Of a stretch of 64,000 nucleotides of DNA, positions 61,279 to 64,000 are shown piece by piece. The stretch is taken from contig CAVSET010000006.1 of the NCBI GenBank assembly GCA_963727075.1, positions 2,356,001 to 2,420,000 on the forward strand, in the 5' to 3' direction. The notes beneath the pieces were generated by a model. It was not told the origin of the DNA. It saw only the letters and a program-made list of their open reading frames with translations, and made no database searches. Position numbers and translations under genes: made by a program. The stretch is from Bog-756 sp963727075 (lineage in GTDB: Bacteria > Actinomycetota > Acidimicrobiia > Acidimicrobiales > RAAP-2). How positions within the stretch are numbered: position 1 is the first letter of the stretch; every line of letters begins with the position of its first letter.

Positions 61279-62763
61279 GTGCCGGAGGTCAAGGCTTGGT
61301 ACGACCAGCTCACTTCTTTTTGTCGAGTTCTGCTGTTCGACAAGGCCGGTGTAGGACTGTCGGACCCTGTGCCGAAAGTCCGTTCACTCGACGATCGCGC
61401 GACCGAGATCGAAGCCGTGATGGATGCAGCCGGGTTCGACACCGCCGTTCTCATGGGTATAAGCGAAGGTGGTCCGGCCTCAATTTTGTTCGCCGCAACA
61501 CGACCTGATCGGGTGGAAGCACTCATACTCACCGGCACCTTTGCCCTATTCCCGGTTGGCGGCTGGGATGACCTGGACCGCAGCCCTGACGAGATCGCCG
61601 AACGTCTGCGCGGCACCCTGGGTGACGCCTATGCGCCATCTGCCGAACAACTGGCACGGATTCGTCCAATGGGACCAATGGTGCGCTCAGACTGGGGTAC
61701 CGGTGAGGCATTGCACATTCTGCTGCCATCGGTGAAGTCACTGGCACAGCTCGGGATGCTCGAACGAATGAGCGCGAGCCCGGGCATGGCGCGAGCCACC
61801 GTCGAAGCGGTCTTCCGCATCGACGTTCGATCGGTGTTGCCGACGATCTCTGTGCCGACGCTCGTAATCCACGCCACCGACGACCCTATTCCCGTCCAAG
61901 GTGGTCGCTATCTCGCTGACCATATCCCTGGCGCTCGGCTGCTTGAAGTCGACGGCCACGACCACGCACCATTCCTCACCGACCCCAGTCGGATTTCCCG
62001 GACGATCGAGGAGTTCCTGACCGGAACTCACGGGACATCACGGCAGTCAGACCGTGCACTGAAAACCGTGCTCTTCACCGACATTGTGTCCTCCACAGCC
62101 CGGGCGGCGGCCATGGGGGACGAGCGTTGGAGAGCGCTGCTTCAGCGCTTCGATGAGGTCACAACCAGTCTTGCCGATCGTTTCGGCGGAAAGGTCGTGA
62201 AGAGCACCGGCGACGGCCATCTCGCTACTTTCGAGGGACCGACCCACGCCATTCGCTGTGCGGAGGCACTGCGGAGCGAGGCGGAATACCTGGACATCGA
62301 GATTCGCACTGGAGTTCACACTGGTGAGTGCGAGCTGATGGGCGACGACATCGGCGGCATTGCCGTGCACATCGCCGCTCGGATCATGTCGCAGGCGGCC
62401 CCCGGCCAGATTCTCGTCTCAAGCTCGCTTCGTGACCTCATCGTCGGCTCGGGGATTGGCTTCGAGGACCGGGGCTCACACGAGCTGAAAGGTGTGCCAG
62501 GGGAATGGCAACTCCTCGCTGTCGACGTGAACGGCCCAGCCAAGGGATCATCCGAGGAAGCACTCGTCTCGCTCTCCACGCCGTCACCGCGGAGTTCCAT
62601 GCGACGAGCCGACCGTGCCGTCGCCACAATGGCACGCCGCACCCCATGGCTTCTTCGGGGTGCGGCACGCTTGGCTCCGTGGGGTAAGCAACTGACGCTT
62701 TCCGAAGATGTGGATGCGACGCGTAAGCGCGGTTCGACAAATCATGCGGATAGTGCACCCTGA
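61279..62763 (+). CDS. alpha/beta hydrolase fused to a class III adenylate/guanylate cyclase
   Basis: A 494-residue protein in which an alpha/beta hydrolase domain precedes a nucleotide cyclase domain. The hydrolase has VLMGISEGGPASILF (Ser elbow), LVIHATDDPIPVQGG (Asp) and VDGHDHAPFLTDPS (His). The cyclase begins VLFTDIVSSTARAAAMGD with the metal-binding Asp, has GGKVVKSTGDGHLATFEGP, then RTGVHTGECELMGDDIGG. The true N-terminus is unclear: homologous coding sequence (YAQCGDLSLAYQVVGEGP) extends to about 61165 in the same frame with no standard start codon before an upstream TAG. GTG 61279 is the first usable start but would delete the first strand of the fold. Likely signals through cAMP or cGMP after sensing a hydrolase ligand. 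Confidence 0.8.
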   Translation: MPEVKAWYDQLTSFCRVLLFDKAGVGLSDPVPKVRSLDDRATEIEAVMDAAGFDTAVLMGISEGGPASILFAATRPDRVEALILTGTFALFPVGGWDDLDRSPDEIAERLRGTLGDAYAPSAEQLARIRPMGPMVRSDWGTGEALHILLPSVKSLAQLGMLERMSASPGMARATVEAVFRIDVRSVLPTISVPTLVIHATDDPIPVQGGRYLADHIPGARLLEVDGHDHAPFLTDPSRISRTIEEFLTGTHGTSRQSDRALKTVLFTDIVSSTARAAAMGDERWRALLQRFDEVTTSLADRFGGKVVKSTGDGHLATFEGPTHAIRCAEALRSEAEYLDIEIRTGVHTGECELMGDDIGGIAVHIAARIMSQAAPGQILVSSSLRDLIVGSGIGFEDRGSHELKGVPGEWQLLAVDVNGPAKGSSEEALVSLSTPSPRSSMRRADRAVATMARRTPWLLRGAARLAPWGKQLTLSEDVDATRKRGSTNHADSAP

Positions 62764-62808
62764 GCCGCTGATGATCGGTGACACCCCTCCGTCTGGAACT
62801 GCAATTGC

Positions 62809-62814
62809 TAGTGT
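62809..62814 (+). promoter_or_regulatory. -10 box of the flavin monooxygenase gene (leaderless)
   Basis: TAGTGT lies three bases before ATG 62818 and six bases before ATG 62821. Leaderless spacing favours the second ATG. Confidence 0.4.
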
Positions 62815-62820
62815 CCGATG

Positions 62821-64000
62821 ATGACTGGGACTGCCGAGACTCTGGTAATCGGGGCTTCGGCCGCTGGTTTGGCGACTGCGGCTGAGCTTCGCAGACGGGG
62901 CCGGGAGTTCGAGATCGTAGAAGCCGAGGACGTCGTTGCGGCATCGTGGCGCCGGCACTACGACCGTCTGCATCTGCACACTCCGAAGGGCTTCTCGGCA
63001 TTGCCCGGCCTGCCAATGCCCAAGAGTTGGCCGCGTTATCCCGCTCGAGATCAGGTTGTCGAGTACCTGGAGCTCTACCAGGAGCATTTCGCCCTCCGGC
63101 CGCACTTCGCTGAGACAGTGTATCGAGTGGAGCGGGTGGACGGGATGTGGGAAACGACTACGAGCAAGGGGACTTGGCGATCCGCCAACGTGGTGATCGC
63201 AACTGGTCGCGCGAGAGTCCCGGTGCGCCCGACGTGGCCGGGGATGGATCAGTACCGAGGTGACCTTCTCCATTCGAGCGAGTACCGCAATGGAGACCCA
63301 TGGAAAGGTCGGCCCGTTCTCGTGGTCGGATTTGGGAACTCGGCTTGCGAACAGGCGTTGGATCTCGTCGAACGTGGAGCCGAGGTCCATCTCGCCGTGC
63401 GTTCACCGGTCAACGTCTTACCTCGTGACATCTTCGGCGTAGTGCCGGTGTTGCCTCTCGGGATCGTGATGCGGCGCCTACCGACGCGCCTCGCAGACGC
63501 GTTGGCTTGGCCGATGGTCCGGAGCACGGTCGGCGATGTGACGAAGGTGGGCCTGAAGAAGCTGCCGTACGGACCGAACACCCAGATGGCCCGCGACCAC
63601 CATGTTCCCCTGCTTGACATCGGCACCATGGATCAGATCAAACTAGGCCGCATCGTCATCCACGGAGATCTTGATCATTTCACCGAGGACGGTGTCGTCT
63701 TCTCGAATGGTTCACAGGTCACCCTTGACGCCGTGGTCCTGGCCACCGGATACCGATCCTCCATCGGAGACCTCCTCGTCGGCTGGGAAGCCGTCTGTGA
63801 CAGCTCGGGGACGCCGACGGTTTCCGGTGCGCCCACAGCGCTCGGGGGCGTCTACTTCTGCGGGATGTACGTCTCGCCCGCAGGGATGCTTCGTGAGATC
63901 GGCATCGAAGCGACGCGAATCGCGACTCACATCAACAATTTGATCCTTCCCTGGCCGCTCGGTCATCGGATAGGCGCCACCCCAGCGCTGCAACCGATTC
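62821..64000 (+). CDS. flavin-containing monooxygenase, partial (cut by the window edge)
   Basis: The frame stays open to the window end, so the gene is partial. It encodes an FAD- and NADPH-binding monooxygenase of the YUCCA/FMO type: FAD site VIGASAAGLATAAELRRRG, FMO-like YRGDLLHSSEYRNGDPWKGR, NADPH site VLVVGFGNSACEQALDLV, and the ATG-type motif VVLATGYRSSIGDLL. At least 393 residues are visible. Members oxidise nucleophilic nitrogen or sulfur, or ketones by Baeyer-Villiger reaction; the substrate cannot be assigned. ATG 62821 is preferred over 62818. Confidence 0.85.
   Translation, partial: MTGTAETLVIGASAAGLATAAELRRRGREFEIVEAEDVVAASWRRHYDRLHLHTPKGFSALPGLPMPKSWPRYPARDQVVEYLELYQEHFALRPHFAETVYRVERVDGMWETTTSKGTWRSANVVIATGRARVPVRPTWPGMDQYRGDLLHSSEYRNGDPWKGRPVLVVGFGNSACEQALDLVERGAEVHLAVRSPVNVLPRDIFGVVPVLPLGIVMRRLPTRLADALAWPMVRSTVGDVTKVGLKKLPYGPNTQMARDHHVPLLDIGTMDQIKLGRIVIHGDLDHFTEDGVVFSNGSQVTLDAVVLATGYRSSIGDLLVGWEAVCDSSGTPTVSGAPTALGGVYFCGMYVSPAGMLREIGIEATRIATHINNLILPWPLGHRIGATPALQPI

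Overview
The window looks like chromosomal DNA of a high-GC Actinomycetota, most likely Acidimicrobiia. The support is GC-rich codon use with many GTG starts, a WhiB regulator, a GlnR-like regulator beside glutamine synthetases, paired CeoB/CeoC (TrkA-type) proteins, and an ArsA-like ATPase pair next to whiB. Many genes start 6-10 bases after a TANNNT -10 element, which suggests leaderless transcripts. The lineage is inferred from gene content; no search was run.

Layout. 0.1-4.9 kb (minus): topA-tmk-holB, overlapping genes of DNA topology, dTTP supply and replication. 5-7.4 kb: H+-pumping pyrophosphatase. 7.6-12.4 kb: a potassium module, with a KimA-like importer carrying a C-terminal OB-fold (minus) divergent from ceoB-ceoC and a HAD phosphatase (plus). 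12.5-16.4 kb (minus): a micro-ORF, a sigma-70 factor, a ferritin-like unknown and glutamine-dependent NAD synthetase. 16.5-20 kb (plus): nitrogen assimilation, with a GlnR-type box, type II glutamine synthetase, type I glutamine synthetase and a GlnR-like regulator. 20-24 kb: RidA, a compact molybdenum-hydroxylase-like protein, an IscA/ErpA scaffold and an Mrp ATPase (Fe-S and Mo enzymes). 24-28.6 kb: Nudix hydrolase, alpha/beta hydrolase, and a DUF929-VKOR-DUF929 module that is probably an envelope disulfide system. 28.6-32.7 kb: whiB, two ArsA-like ATPases, a receiver-domain protein and a CorC-type CBS protein.

32.75-38.9 kb is an integrated island. It begins at tRNA-Pro(CGG) and ends at an imperfect copy of the 3' part of that tRNA. 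It carries lower-GC glycosyltransferase and methyltransferase genes, a decayed IS256-type transposase, and the tail of a phosphoesterase. 39-52.7 kb is accessory and metabolic: a beta-helix protein, a glycosyltransferase-methyltransferase fusion, a frameshifted hydrolase, a sterol-desaturase-like protein, a lipoprotein, aldehyde dehydrogenase, amidase, a large membrane protein, an L,D-transpeptidase and an aldo/keto reductase. 52.7-56.4 kb (minus): a small membrane protein, polyphosphate kinase with two frameshifts, a SHOCT protein and a CMD-like protein. tRNA-Ala(TGC) lies at 56.7 kb. After it, 56.9-59.5 kb is gene debris: a PQQ-propeller fragment, a PUA/EVE-like gene, a DUF2510 protein and a resolvase, nearly all frame-disrupted. 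59.8-64 kb: a DHFR-like reductase, a small MKK protein, a hydrolase-cyclase fusion and a flavin monooxygenase cut by the window edge.

A cross-cutting caution: single-base frame breaks occur in topA, ppk1 (two), an amidase (two that compensate), a hydrolase, and most of the 57-59.5 kb debris. Those in topA and ppk1 are best read as possible sequence errors until checked.
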